A DNA stretch of 64,000 nt from Cercis canadensis (Eukaryota; Streptophyta; Magnoliopsida; Fabales; Fabaceae). Below, in pieces: positions 1 to 11,398 of the stretch. How positions within the stretch are numbered: the first letter of the stretch is position 1; each line of letters begins with the position of its first letter. The stretch spans positions 174,854 to 238,853 of the forward strand of contig QAOA01007117.1 of NCBI GenBank assembly GCA_003255065.1. The letters run 5' to 3'. The position numbers and the translations under genes were made by a program. The notes beneath the pieces were generated by a model that did not search any database, was not told the origin of the DNA, and saw nothing but the letters and a program-made list of their open reading frames with translations.

Positions 1-1437
1 GGTCTTTGGATTGAAGCTAGGATTTCAGCTTGGTATTTATGCAGGTACCCCTTCTAAATGAGACCTCTTATAAGGTTGCAGAGGTGCCTGCAGTTATTTG
101 TATCATGCCCTCTTCCTCGATGGAAAGCACAATATTTTTCTTTCTTTAAGCCCACATTTTCTTTTAGTGGTGAGAGTTAGGCGAGCTAGGTATGACAAAC
201 TCTTCCAATACTTGAGCTCTGGTTTAGTTTAAGGGAGTGTATGTTTCATAGCGAGGTCAGCTCAGTGATCTCTTTCTTTTGCCGCCTATTTTCTCTTCTT
301 GGGGCTTTTTGTCTTTTACTTTATTTTTTTAGTTTGGCCTAGCACTTCTTCTAGATTTATGTGCTTAGCGGTTCGAGTGAGCAGGTCGGATAAGCTACTG
401 GAGGGATCTAGGGTGAGATTTTTATGGAGGCAACCAGGTCAGAGGCCTACTTGAATTGCATGCATGGCTACCGCGTCAATTAAATATCTCACTTGGAGGG
501 AGAGATTAGTGTACCGGTCCATATAATCTTTCAGGGGCTTGGTTTCACCTTGTTTTAGGGTGGCTAAAATGGCAAAGGATTTTTTGTGGGTCATGCTAGT
601 TAAGAATCGGGCTTGAAGGAGTTTGGTCAATTGGTCAAAATTGGAGATGTTGTTCGGTGGGGGGTTGGAGAACCATTGGATAGATGCTTTTCAGAAGGTG
701 GTGGGGAAAGCTCAACACATGATTTCTTCTTTAGTGCTAGCTAGGAGCATGACCAAGTTATAGTTTTCTAGGTGTTCTCTTGGATCTCTTGATCCATCAT
801 AAGGTTCGAGTTGCGGTTGTTTGAAATGGGTTGGCAATGGAAATTCCATGATGTTTTAGGTGAATGGGTGTTTTCCAACTCATTTTTGCTTTTTCGAGCT
901 AGAGGGTGAAGGTTTTGAGGAGCTAAAAATTTGGGAAGGTCCTTGATTGCAACTATGAAAGGAGGATTGACTTTCATCTAATTGGTCGGTGAGCCAGTCT
1001 TTTGAACGTAAGGTTTGGGTAAAGGGAGGAGTTGGCCAGAAGGAACATATAGTGATTCATTGGGGGACTCCAATTCCCTCAGTCCTTTCGCCTCTTGAGC
1101 TTGGTGATCTCAGCTATGTTTGATTTTCTCTCATGTTTTAGGGTTTAGATTTCTTGGAGTAGAAAAATGAGCATGTCGTTCAGCTGATTTAGGATGGCTT
1201 CTTGGATAGGGGTTTCTTTGCTGCTTTCTGGGCTAGGGATAGGTTGGCAAATTTAAGGTGGTGATCTATGGCCTGTTTCTGGGTGATGTGAGGGTCTCTT
1301 GGGTGTAGGGTTGCTTTCTTGGATGGGAGAGGTGTTTACAGGTGTAAGTTGGTTGGTTTTATCCATGGTACTGAACTTAGAATTATTCCAAAAAAATTGT
1401 TTTTAGGGAAAGATCAAATTTCCCAAAGACGGCGCCA
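1..1437 (-). pseudogene. Tat-like Ty3/gypsy element, decayed gag and leader
   Basis: Minus-strand internal part of a Ty3/gypsy element. The best-kept stretch is 439-630, which reads as the core of a retrotransposon gag (Retrotrans_gag family) with the motifs TKLLQARFLTS and KPLKDYMDRYTNLSL. Just upstream (about 640-800) other frames carry gag-like words such as YDGSRDPREHL and IQWFSNPP, interrupted by stops and frameshifts. The order on the minus strand (LTR, primer site, leader, gag) is correct for one element whose pol would lie left of the window. Gag would form the virus-like particle; this copy cannot be functional. The lineage (Tat) is inferred from the gag wording and the primer site; confidence is moderate. 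Confidence 0.6.
1420..1437 (-). promoter_or_regulatory. Primer-binding site of the Tat-like element
   Basis: On the minus strand this reads TGGCGCCGTCTTTGGGAA, a few bases after the LTR end (CATCA). It is the expected tRNA primer site for reverse transcription and closely resembles the TGGCGCCGTC-type sites of many Tat-lineage elements. Confidence 0.65.
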
Positions 1438-1439
1438 AA

Positions 1440-1765
1440 TGATGATGCCTGGGTTGAGGTGGATACAGTTCTAAAGGTCGAGATTGGTCAGTTCTTAACA
1501 TCGAGTGAGGAGCTAGGGTTTAGCCTACATAATGATCACAAGTGAACTATGGGCCTGGTGGGGATACTCGGACTCCAAAGATTAAGTTAGATCAGGGTGA
1601 GCTAAAAGGGAGTAATGAGTGAAAAGAGAAGAAAAGTTTTTATACCTATTGGAAGGGGATATTTATAGGAGGAAAGATACTTAGGGTCTGGGTGGTAAAT
1701 TAGGCATTTAGGCCCAAATGGGCCAAGGCCATCATGGGCCTTAATGATGGATATAGACATAATTG
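1440..1765 (-). repeat. 5' LTR of the Tat-like element (outer edge uncertain)
   Basis: Starting immediately behind the primer site, the plus strand begins TGATGATGCC, so the minus-strand LTR ends GGCATCATCA. A TATA-like CTATAAATATC lies on the minus strand at about 1659-1669. The outer end is put near 1765 (TGTCTATATCC on the minus strand) only because a TG is there; no TSD could be confirmed, because another LTR seems to abut it. Confidence 0.45.
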
Positions 1766-1799
1766 ATCATATTAGCTTGTGTTATGCTATAGTGTAGAT

Positions 1800-3297
1800 T
1801 GTAATGCATTAAGGTGCTTGAATATGTCATTTTCGACTGTCAGTCTAGCACTGGCAGTGCTCAACTTTTTATTTTTAACCGGAGCTATAGAGCTCCATTT
1901 TGTGTGATTCTTGTTCCGTTAGAATCGGGAGAAGTATTCCTCTCATTTGTAAAGTTTTCAAAGAGAAATTTCCTTTTCCCTGCTCCCAGTGTGCTTTTAA
2001 AGTTGGCTATTTTTCTGCAATGTCAGGTTGTCAGTCCTCTCAAGCAGTGCTACATATTTTGTCTCTAATTTGAGCTATAGAGCTTTGTTTTGTAGGATTC
2101 TTGTCTATTTAGAACTGTAAGACATGTTTCTTCTATGTGTACAATTTTCGGAATTTTTTCATGTTTCCCCTAATCCCATTTCTAATTCAAACGTAGTTAT
2201 TTTGACTCAAAATTGATATTAGTGTTTTGCATGAAAAGAACAAGTTTGATGCTCTTTTGAAAATGTTTCTAGCTGTATTTTTAGGCTGTTTATCTTGGCT
2301 AAGTTGGTTTGTCTTGATATAGGATTAGGGTTGTCCTAATGGGTTATTTTGCTATTTGTTTTGGGTTTAAAATAGTGACTATTTTGGGTTGTTTTATTCT
2401 CGTTTTGATGTCCTTTTAATTAATAATTGGCGACTGTTTTAAGACTTTTATGAAGTTGCACTATTGCTATTCTTCATTTACTCTTAGTTGCCATTTTTTT
2501 TTTATTTCAGGTGTATAGTGAATTTGTTGTGAATTTTATTTTATTTAACCAATCATCTTATGTTCGTATGGATACTTTTGAGTATCGGTGTTGTTATTTA
2601 ATGATATGAGATCCAGACAATAAGTGATGGCATGCGAGAGAATTTGGTTCGAGAAGGTTTAGTCTCAAGCTTGAAGAGAGAAAGACTTTTTATTTTATTT
2701 TTTAGATGTAATTAAACTCCCCTCTCCTTTTAATTTTATAATTTGTAAATTTATGCATTTGCATTTATTTAGGATTTTAAATTGTATTCAATGTAGTATC
2801 CACATGCCCTTTACTTATCATAGAGGCATAAGGCAATTCATCTGCATATTAGGTGGCCCACTCTATCGTTCTTATGTAAGGATAAACGCCACCTCAGAAT
2901 GTGCAATATGTGAGGAACAGGTGGAAGGATTTGGGGCACGTTAGTTGCATGCATTTCACATTTAAATTTGATATATGTATTCTTATTTATTTGTGTAGTT
3001 TAATTATTTGAGTGATGAATAAAATATATTTTTGGCCATATTATGTTTGCACAATTAATTTCGGGTAACTATCTTTTAGGCTGGTGTTATAGGTGTCTAA
3101 CACCTTCCCTACACACAAATTGACTCCTGAACCCTCTATGGTTCGCATACCTTTTTTAAATTCAAAAGGAGCTTTTCAATTGTTCTTAATTTTCTTAATA
3201 TAATTGGTGGCGACTCTAAGTATGTTTTTTTTCGAAAACTAATCTTTTTCTAAGTCTGTCATTCGCGTCGTGGCTACCCTTTAGGTACGTTGTGACA
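1800..3297 (+). repeat. Ogre/Tat-type 5' LTR (plus), left edge approximate
   Basis: The right edge is clear: it ends GTACGTTGTGACA and is followed by a tRNA-Arg-type primer site. About 3000-3297 is homologous to the inner end of the solo LTRs at 36339-39014 and 51445-54182 (shared words AACACCTTCCCTA, GAACCCTCT.TGGTTCGCA, GGTGACGACTC or GGTGGCGACTC). Between 1880 and 2160 there are two diverged copies of a block around GAGCTATAGAGCT, about 200 bp apart. The left edge is not resolved; the region 1766-1880 could belong to either neighbour. Confidence 0.6.
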
Positions 3298-3300
3298 GTT

Positions 3301-3319
3301 TGGCGACTCCACTAGAGAC
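3301..3319 (+). promoter_or_regulatory. tRNA-Arg-type primer-binding site of the Ogre-like element
   Basis: TGGCGACTCCACTAGAGAC, three bases after the LTR end. Ogre and related Tat elements use a tRNA-Arg primer with TGGCGACTCCxCTGGGGAC; this copy differs by two bases near the end. Confidence 0.75.
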
Positions 3320-4271
3320 TTTTGGAGAGTCAAGCCCAAGAAATTAGTTTGGCGAATATGAGACAGACTAATGTATTTTCTTCATCCCAAATTTTGTTTT
3401 ATTTATTGTTTTATTATTTATTTTGCACTTGCATCTATAGATAGATTATTTTATTGCATTATATTTTGTGTTTTTCCTTGCCACTGTAGATGTAGGTTGT
3501 AGTTTGTATGCTTCCCCTACACACAGTACACTAACACTACTACCTCACACAATTTTTGACTTTATACTCGAGTTCCAGGTTCACCTAGGACTAGGAGGGG
3601 GTTTAGTGTTGTCACCAAAGACATAATCTTTGGCGGCTTACACAAAAGCTTCCACTCAGATCATGTCCTATCCTATTAGCATGGATGAACATGAAAGTTT
3701 ATCTCTGTGTCTGTTCTTGCAAGTAAGGCAAGGTTCTCCATTATGTTGATAGAGGTGATTTGGAAACTTTTGACTGTCTAGAATGATAGACCTACCCTAT
3801 AATCATGCACAGTTAAAATCTTACCTGTGTAAGGATAGAGCCTAGTTTTAGGTGAAAACCCCTAACCTAAGATGGTTACCTTTTTTCTTAGGACATCATG
3901 GAAGCATTTTTTTTGTTATCTCTCTCATATGTTTTCTTGTATTAAAATAAAATGTTTGATGTCTTGTTTCTTTTTCAAAAAAAAAAAAAATCTAGCGTCC
4001 ATTTATTCCATTTCTTCATTTACATTTTTTCCCCTTTCATTTTCCAAATAAACAAGAGAAGACTGACACCTTGTTTCTTTTTAAGCAAGCCATATAAATT
4101 TCACATCATTTCAACTAATGTGCATCATTTTTGAAATAAAAAGCTTTCTTCATTCATCAATAAGGTAAAAAGTCACATTTTTGTACAATTTTTTCTCATC
4201 AAAGCACCAAAGCTTTTGGTGTGCTCAAAAAGTCATGCATTTTTCTTGCTCACTCTATAAATCTCAAAAAG
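3320..4271 (+). other. Leader of the truncated Ogre-like element
   Basis: Non-coding, AT-rich sequence following the primer site, consistent with the long 5' untranslated leader of Ogre elements. No gag is found before the sequence changes into Helitron-like DNA at about 4272, so the element is truncated. The exact junction was not found. Confidence 0.4.
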
Positions 4272-5130
4272 TGTCGCTATCTAGGTGACGACAAGTGGCA
4301 GGCTGTGTGAATTTCTTCTATTCTACATCATTTAAAAAATAATCCAAAATATGAAGTATGTCTAATTTATAAATAAAAAAACATGAAAAAGAAATTAAAA
4401 TTTGTGGCATTAAATAATTTCCATTTTTAGATTTTTCAGCATTTATTATTTGCTGAATAATTAAAAAAAACGTTTGTATTTATTAGCTTCCATAAATATA
4501 TTTCTTTGATATTTGAAATTAAAAATTAAAAATGCATATGCTACAAAATTACATAAACTTAATTAATTTCTTATGGTAATTAATGATTCACAATATACAT
4601 ATGCCAAAACGCATGATGTACATCAAAATGCTTAACTCATGGCTTTTTAATATTCGGTTATTTATCATATTCCATTACAGTCAACCAATTATTTATGTCT
4701 ACATTTACTGAATTTATAATTGGGGCCTATCTGTCACAATTCATGCCTAATTAAAATCAATCAAAACCAATGACTTAATTGCCAAGACCGATTGGTACAC
4801 TTAATTGTAAATATAAAACATAAATAAGCAATTTCAAGGGGATTGCCTAATTAATTTGACACAATTTCTCCTATGCATTTGAAGTTCTCTAATCAGCATT
4901 TAAATTACATTTTTTAAATTGAAATTGAGGGTTGTACAGCAGATGGAATTAAGAAAAAAAAAATAGGGTTTCTTGGTCCCCATTCCTGTGTAAACAAGAG
5001 AAAACTCATCTCCTTCACTCTCTTTAGCATGACCATTGGTGTAGGATCCTCTTCAAAATGGGCTCCAATAAGAATTTCCCTTGCAAAAATTATTGGGAAG
5101 GCTCATCTTCATCTTCTGTATATAAGGTTT
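4272..5130 (+). mobile_element. Helitron 5' fragment
   Basis: From GGTGACGACAAGTGGCAGG onward this matches the left part of the Helitron copies that start at 15038, 19583 and 56174 (shared blocks TGTGTGAATTTCTT, TTTGTGGCATTAAATAA, and a later block around ATGACTTAATTGCCAAGACC). The terminal TCTATATTAAAA is missing or diverged, and no CTAG-type end is seen nearby. It is therefore a 5' piece of the same family. Confidence 0.55.
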
Positions 5131-5312
5131 CTCTCCTTCACTATATTAAATGTTGATCTATTGCTTTCTTTTTGTTTGTTCTCGGCTTTATTCATATGCT
5201 AGCTTTCTATGGATTTTATTTTGTCTCTTACATCTGAGCATTTGTGTCATTAAAATGTGTGTTTTTTGTGTTTTCCTCCACATAAAGTTTTGTGAAGAAA
5301 AATAAAACGGTA

Positions 5313-5346
<34 letters not shown>
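5313..5346. repeat. (CT)n microsatellite
   Basis: A run of about 17 CT dinucleotides. The short minus-strand reading frame over it is low-complexity and not a gene. Confidence 0.9.
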
Positions 5347-5352
<6 letters not shown>

Positions 5353-5580
5353 TTGTCTTGTGTTTTCTCCATTCATGCTTAATGGAATTCCTTAACTTTT
5401 GTATACATCTTAATTTATTAACATAGGTCGGTTTATCTTTCTCAAAAAACTTCATGTTAATAGTAAGGTAAGTTTAAAGATATGGGCTTCTTTAAGAAAA
5501 TATGAATTGTAATAAGCTTCTTGCACATCCAAGCCTATAATAGAGATATTTTCTCCTATCTCATCATCCTAGCAGGGCAC

Positions 5581-7001
5581 TGATGAACATATTTTTTATA
5601 AAGTAGTTAACCCTCATATTTAGTCTTTTAAACCTCTTTTGGGCTGAATTGAATGGGTTTGGGCCACATTTCATGAGTTTGGATCCAATTGAGCTTAAAT
5701 ATATTTTTTAGCAATATTGAGCATTTTATGTTGTCTCTGTGTTTCATGCATAACTTGAGTTCTGGACATCTAATAATTTTGAATCTTACCTTGTAGCAAA
5801 TCTAAGAGAAAGCTCTACAACTTTGATTCAGAGCCCTAAGTCTAATTTGGATTTCTAGCCGGTCATATGCAGCCTGGAACCCAAAGAAGAGATGCTGTCA
5901 CAAGATCTTGACCCGCATGCAGTGTTTGGACCATAACTTGAGCTGTAGGTGTCTTATGGACTTGAAACTGGTCCCATTGGAAAGCTAATATGTAGAGATT
6001 CAATTGTTATGCAGATCAGTTCACCAAATTGTATAGTATAAATAGTCTTATTTCCTGTCAAAGTTGGCTGATGGTTCCAGAGACCTGTTGGCACTTAAGT
6101 GGGCCTAACTTCTTCATTACAAGTCCAATTGAGCCCAAACCAAAGCCCAATGAAAGCTAAGGCCCATGGGAATGCATCTGCCCTAAGGGCAATTTGGGTG
6201 TGCATATATTTTTGGAGGCTTATATGCTCAGAAAGAAGCAGCCGAAATTCATTAGGATATTTTAGAAGATATTTTGTAAATAACTTGTTCTTGTTTTCTT
6301 AATCTCTAAGTTTCCTCTTTAGATATTTTTTAAACTTGATTCCTCTTGTTGATGGAGGGCTGAATACTCAAATCAATCCAGGTTTTGGCTATTCTGATTA
6401 CTAATTTTGAAATTATGCTTTGATTGCTATTCATTTAGTGGTTAATCTACTTCTTTCTTTCCTCTGAAATATTCTGTTTGAATTGCTTAAATTCGGATTT
6501 AGATTTTCATGTGTTGATTGCTTAATTGCATATGATAAAAGAGAAAATTAAAGGTTAATCAATGTTTCTAAGCTTTTGGACGAATTGTTTACCCTTGGTT
6601 GGACTTAGGTAAAACTTGATTTGAATGAGTGCTTAATTCATTTAGTCTTAGTTGATCCGAATTTTGGTTGCTTAACTAGTGAATATCCATAGAGCATTGA
6701 GAGGCTTCTTGATTAAGGCCAATAACTAGGTTAATAATTGGATAGATTCTCTGAAATCAATGATGGATTAAAATCAGAATCAATTAGACTTGGATTGGTT
6801 GTTTTCCTTAAGGTTTACCACTTTTAATTAATTTCTGTTAATCACTTCAACAAAACAAACCCCCATGTTTATATGTTCCTAAATCTGATTCACTAATTAG
6901 AGTAATCATTTTGTTCGACTTGGTGTTGCCTTATGCTACAAGTAGCTTTGGTAAACCGACTATAAACTTTCACTAATTTGGAAAGCCTTGGCAGCTCATC
7001 A
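5581..7001 (+). repeat. 5' LTR of a pol-less Athila-like element
   Basis: Begins TGATGAACAT and ends GCAGCTCATCA, followed five bases later by an Athila-type primer site. About 1.42 kb long. At 5935-5985 it carries the block GGACTTGAAACTGGTCCCATTGG (in parts), found in the other Athila-type LTRs of the window. Its last 403 bp (6599-7001) recur almost unchanged at 11399-11807. The left flanking 5-mer is GGCAC; no matching copy is seen on the right, consistent with the rearranged 3' side. Confidence 0.7.
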
Positions 7002-7006
7002 AAATT

Positions 7007-7024
7007 TGGCGCTGTTGCTGGGGA
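7007..7024 (+). promoter_or_regulatory. Athila-type primer-binding site (tRNA-Asp type)
   Basis: TGGCGCTGTTGCTGGGGA, matching the Athila-type site TGGCGCCGTTGCCGGGGA with two C-to-T changes. It defines the 5' LTR end at 7001 and the plus orientation of this element. Confidence 0.75.
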
Positions 7025-7552
7025 TTATTCTAGTTTTGATCAATCTTATTAGTAGTGTACTTCACTGCTAACCCTTCATAAACCCCCTTTTGTTGTTATG
7101 TCTTGATAGTTTTTGGTTAAAACGGGTGATTTTAGGAAAAATTTTCAGAAAATTTAGTTCAGATTTTTTTAGCCTAGAATGACCTAAAAAATTTTTACTT
7201 GAAAGAAAATGTCCTGACAAGCATAACTCACTGCTATCAGTGAGCCCCAGCCTATTTTGGTCAAATTCCATCATTTAGACCACTTTTTTAATTTTTTAAG
7301 ATTTTTTATTTGATTTTTGACTTCCATTTTCATCTATCGTTCAATTTGTGGTGGCCTCATAATTTTTAAAAATGTGTAGATACCTTAATTAGGATTATTT
7401 TGTTGTGTTTTTGCCTTTTGTTTTGTGCATTTTGTGTGTTTATCTTTTAGTTCAATTTTGTCACTTTTTGCTACTTTTTGTGTGATTTTGTGTTTTGTGT
7501 GTTTTGTTGTTCTGTCATTTTTTGTTCATGGTGCATACTAGGTTCCCCTACT
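7025..7552 (+). other. Leader of the pol-less Athila-like element
   Basis: Non-coding, T-rich sequence between primer site and gag remnant. The N-terminal part of gag expected here is not recognisable, so it is deleted or decayed. Confidence 0.4.
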
Positions 7553-8240
7553 ACTAAAAGAGTCAAAGAGATTGTTGCATCACTTTCTGACAAACAGATG
7601 ATAGACCATATACTTGATGAATTAACATCTTTGGTGAGACAATTGGCAGTGAGACAACAAGCACCTGAACCAACTATGCAACCAATCCAATTTTGTGGCA
7701 TATGTGCTTGCACCTCTCATCCCACCAATGCATGCCCTACACTTGAGGATGATGTTTATGGATTTCAAGATCCCTTTGTAGCTGCAGCCGGTGTCTTTTC
7801 TAGAAAATCACCATACTAACCCCAGCAGCAGCAGCCTACATATGATCTATACTTCAACACTTATAACCTTAGTTGGAGAGATCATCTCAGTCTAATACAT
7901 AGCAATGCAGCCCCACTACAGTAATATAGGCAACCATTCCAGTTGCCTATGCAACAACAGAGTCCATCAGGCACAAAACATGAACCTTCACTTGAGGACT
8001 TGCTGAAACAGATGACCACTCATAACATTCAGTTCCAGCAGATGACAGAGGCCACCATACAAAATTTAGAGATCCAAATTGGACAATTGGCATCCTCAGT
8101 GAATCAACTACAGTCCCAGAGTGTCATTATGCTGAGGTCTGAAAAATCTATGTCAGAACAAACTGAACCTCAACCTGTAAGCAAGCTCATAAGCGAGCTA
8201 CAGCCAGCAGAGAAAGTAGTCCATGGTTCTGTTTTCCATA
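7553..8240 (+). pseudogene. Athila-like gag C-terminal remnant
   Basis: Reads as the C-terminal half of an Athila gag across two or three frames. A first segment (about 7553-7819) contains a canonical zinc knuckle, CGICACTSHPTNACP (CX2CX4HX4C), followed by Q-rich sequence and a tract like the Athila YxNTYNxxWRDH region (7850-7890), with stops. A second segment (7943-8220) has the Q-rich coiled region, IQNLEIQIGQLASSVNQL and LRSEKS, matching the gag-to-protease linker of the young Athila at 48 kb ([16 protein letters not shown]). Gag packages element RNA. No protease, RT, RNase H or integrase follows, so the element is non-autonomous. Confidence 0.7.
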
Positions 8241-8515
8241 CTAATGTGATTAATGCTCTAATTAGGGATGTGTATAAGGAGTTATGTGTTGATTTTTCTG
8301 ATTTTATGGGTTTAGAGGATTATGTTCAATGCCACTCATGTACTGATTGTGATGGTGATATGTCATGTGTTGTGTGTGCTGAGATCTCTGCATTCTTGAG
8401 AGATGAAGATTCTAGTGAATCTGGTTCTACAGATTTTGAAGAAAACTCTCAAGGGACAACCCAAACAAACTTGACATGGCTTCTATGGTTAACTCTACAC
8501 CCTTTCCTACTCTGA
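7943..8515 (+). CDS. 190-codon ORF: gag linker fused to a Cys-rich tail
   Basis: An open frame of 190 codons. The first 90 or so residues are the Athila gag linker described for the preceding entry. The rest has no Athila pol similarity. It contains a compact cysteine cluster, CHSCTDCDGDMSCVVC (about residues 131-147), and an acidic, Ser-rich stretch before the stop. The spacing CX2CX2CX5CX2C could bind metal but fits no family I can name. It may be a small accessory protein of non-autonomous Athila-like elements, or chance openness. The function is unknown and translation unproven. Confidence 0.4.
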   Translation: MPMQQQSPSGTKHEPSLEDLLKQMTTHNIQFQQMTEATIQNLEIQIGQLASSVNQLQSQSVIMLRSEKSMSEQTEPQPVSKLISELQPAEKVVHGSVFHTNVINALIRDVYKELCVDFSDFMGLEDYVQCHSCTDCDGDMSCVVCAEISAFLRDEDSSESGSTDFEENSQGTTQTNLTWLLWLTLHPFLL

Positions 8516-9847
8516 CATCACCTTATGTTGATTGTGCACTTGATATCGATAGGAAGTATGTGGATGTTGCATGGGCTGAACAACACCACCATATGCCAAA
8601 TTTCTTTTTGTTTAGAAAGTTTCTTTTATTTCTTTATATATTTTTATGCTTTTATTTTATTTATAAGATTTTCAGTTTTGTTTTGTCTTTTAAGGGTTTT
8701 GTGGGAATGGTCTTTGACCCGGGTATCTAGCTTTGCTTGTTGCCAATAAAAGGAAGATGACACCTTGAGCTTCAAGAGAGTTCATTTTCTAATTATGTTT
8801 CTATAATTGTATTATATTTTCCATTTTGTTTTGCTTTAGTCTGTTTTTGCTTTGAATTTTTTGTTTTCTAGTCTTGTTTTTAATTCTATTTTTGTTTTTG
8901 TTACTGTTTTCTGTTGTTCATTTTATTTTCAATTTTCTGTTCTTGTTGTCATCCTACGTGTTGTCCTCTACCTCACCTGATCAGAATATTCTTCCCTTTC
9001 TTTTACTTTATTTGTCCTTATTTACTTGATGTTAATTGAAATATGTTGCTACTTTTTGAAGTTTTTACATTGAGAACAATGGAAAATTTAAGTGTGGGGG
9101 AGGTTTCCTTTGTTGTTTTTTTTGTTTTTGTGTGTGTTTTTAATTTTAATTCTGTTTTTAAAGTTATTTTTTCTATTTAATTTATTGTTTATTGGTTTTA
9201 TTTACTTTGTTGTTTTCCATTTATAGTCTGTGCTATTTACTTTTCTATTTTTTTTCTCTTTGCTATTTTCGGTTTTAATTGTCTTTCAATGATATTCAGA
9301 ATTTATAAAGCTGTAAGTTTGAAGTAATTACATTTCAAGGTTCATAGCATGATTGAATAACTTGTTTTCCATCCTTAATTTTACATGTTTGGTTTTGGAT
9401 GTTGGATTAGTGATTAAAGTTTGATAGATGCATGCCTTGTGAGATTTTGAGCCTTTTAATGGATGGATCTAGCATTTATGCCATTCTTTTCTTTCAAGTG
9501 TGATTTTCACTCATGGATTTTGATCACTCTAGAACTTGCTTTGATTCTTTTTAAAGCTGCATTTTCACTTGCATACATGAACATAATTGAGGCATTCTTT
9601 CTTGATTTAGCTACTTTGACAAATAGCCAACATTGTATTATTTTCCTTTGATTACCCCCTTGAGCCTATTTGCCTATCTTTGGTCTTAGATCATTATGTG
9701 TCTATGTGGAAAACCATGTTGTTATCTTACCTTAGGGAATGAGAGAGCATTGGTTCATTGTCTTGGAGGAGCTCTTATGCTTGTGGATAATTAATAATGC
9801 AAGTGTGAAAGTCGTGAAATTTATGGTGCAATGTGCAAAGTGAGATG
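8516..9847 (+). other. 3' untranslated region of the pol-less Athila-like element
   Basis: T-rich non-coding sequence. At about 9075-9110 it has GAGAACAATGGAAAATTTAAG followed by TGTGGGGGAGG, the conserved G-rich motif seen in the 3' region of Athila elements. No coding sequence is recognised; the open frame at 9463-9651 has no recognisable similarity. Confidence 0.5.
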
Positions 9848-11300
9848 TGATGAACAATATTTTTATATATTAATTAATCCCTATTTTTAACCCCCTAATC
9901 CTATTTTGGACCTATTTGATTGGGCTTGGGTCATATTTCATTAATTAGGTTCAAATTGGGCTTAAGTGTGTTTTTCAGCATTATTAGGGTTTTGACAATA
10001 TTCTGTATTTCGGGTATATATTTAGTTCTGAATGTCTAAAAATTGTGATTCTTGCCTTGTAGGAAAGCTAAGAGGATTATTTACAACTTTCATTCAGACC
10101 TCCAAGGCCAATTTAGACGTTCAGTGGGTCAATTTTAACCCAGAAGTTAGAGTAGAGTTGCTGCCACTGGATCCTGACCTACATGTAGTGTTTGGACCAT
10201 AACTTGTGCTGTACATGTTGTATGGACTTGAAACCGGTCCCATTGGAAAGATAGGCGTAGGGATTCAATTGTTATGAAGGCCGGTTCAACAAATTATGAA
10301 GTTAAGATGGTCTTATTGCCTGTCGAAAATGGCTGATTAGTCTAGAGACCTATATGGACCTAGATGGACTTAAATGAGCTTAACTTCCTCAATTCAAGCC
10401 CAATTAGGCCCAAATCGGAGCCCATTTGAAGTTGAGGTCCAGAGGTTTAAACTAGGTTAGGGTAAATTAGTTGTGCATGAAAATTAGGAGGTTATAATCA
10501 GAGAAAGGAGGCAGATGAGTTATCAATTCTAGACTAGGTAGCTTTTGATTTCTCTCTTGAAAATTTTGGAGCTCTTTGATTTATGACTGCACTTCTCCAT
10601 TGGAGCTTGGATTTCATGACCATGGAGGAGTAGAATCCTTGTAACTAAGTTAGACTCCTGATTAAATTCGGTTTTGATTTTGAGATTATGTTCTTAATTG
10701 GATTAAACTTAATGCAATTTCTTCTTCTTTGAATTTCTACCTTGCTTTAATCTTTGTATGAATTCATGGAGATCTTTGTGATTTATATGAATATTGAAGT
10801 AAGAAATAGAATTTAGATTGATCAATTTTTAATATATGGTTAGAATTCAGAGAAGTTATGCTATGCTAATTGATGTTCAATTTTTAGATTAATCACTAAT
10901 TGCTTAGTCTTTGTGATTACAAGATTAGTGATTGTATGTGATTAATCGAATTCTGAGTGATAACTCAGTAGGAACAATTAATCATAATTAGAGATTTCAA
11001 TTGTGATTAAACTCAATTAGTAGTGTTGCATTAAGACTTAATCACTCATGTTAATCCAGGATGAATCAAACCAATTTTTTATGGATGTCTAGCTAGGTTA
11101 CGCCTTTAATCAACTACATTAATCTTTGTTTAATTCTAAAATTTACTATTATAATCTTGTTTCAAAAATCTCCTATTTTTAACTTGAAATTATTGATTAC
11201 ACATTGCATTCCTTGTGAGACAAACCCGAATTATGCCCTCTATTGCATTCTAATTAGAGGATTCAGTTTAATTTAATTGGTTAAGCGACATTTCCAATCA
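9848..11300 (+). repeat. Athila-like LTR, second subfamily
   Basis: Begins TGATGAACAA, ends TTTCCAATCA, and is followed by its own primer site at 11306. About 1.45 kb. It aligns only loosely to the LTR at 5581-7001 in its first half and not in its second half, so it is a different subfamily. It shares its 3' part (ATGGATGTCTAGCTAGGTTACG, in pieces) with the solo LTRs at 35966 and 51073 and the minus fragment at 63133. Confidence 0.65.
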
Positions 11301-11305
11301 AATTT

Positions 11306-11323
11306 TGGCGCCGTTGCCGAAGA
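11306..11323 (+). promoter_or_regulatory. Athila-type primer-binding site following the second-subfamily LTR
   Basis: TGGCGCCGTTGCCGAAGA, five bases after the LTR end. It shows that the LTR at 9848 was a 5' LTR of its own element and not simply the 3' LTR of the element starting at 5581. Confidence 0.65.
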
Positions 11324-11398
11324 ATGTTAATGTTAGTTGATAATTTTAAGTTCATTGTGTGAATTCTAGTCATTTGCTTCCATTCCTCCTCTGCTTTG

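Noticed and set aside
5188-5376. Arg/Glu-rich minus-strand frame
   Set aside because: Created by the (CT)n microsatellite.
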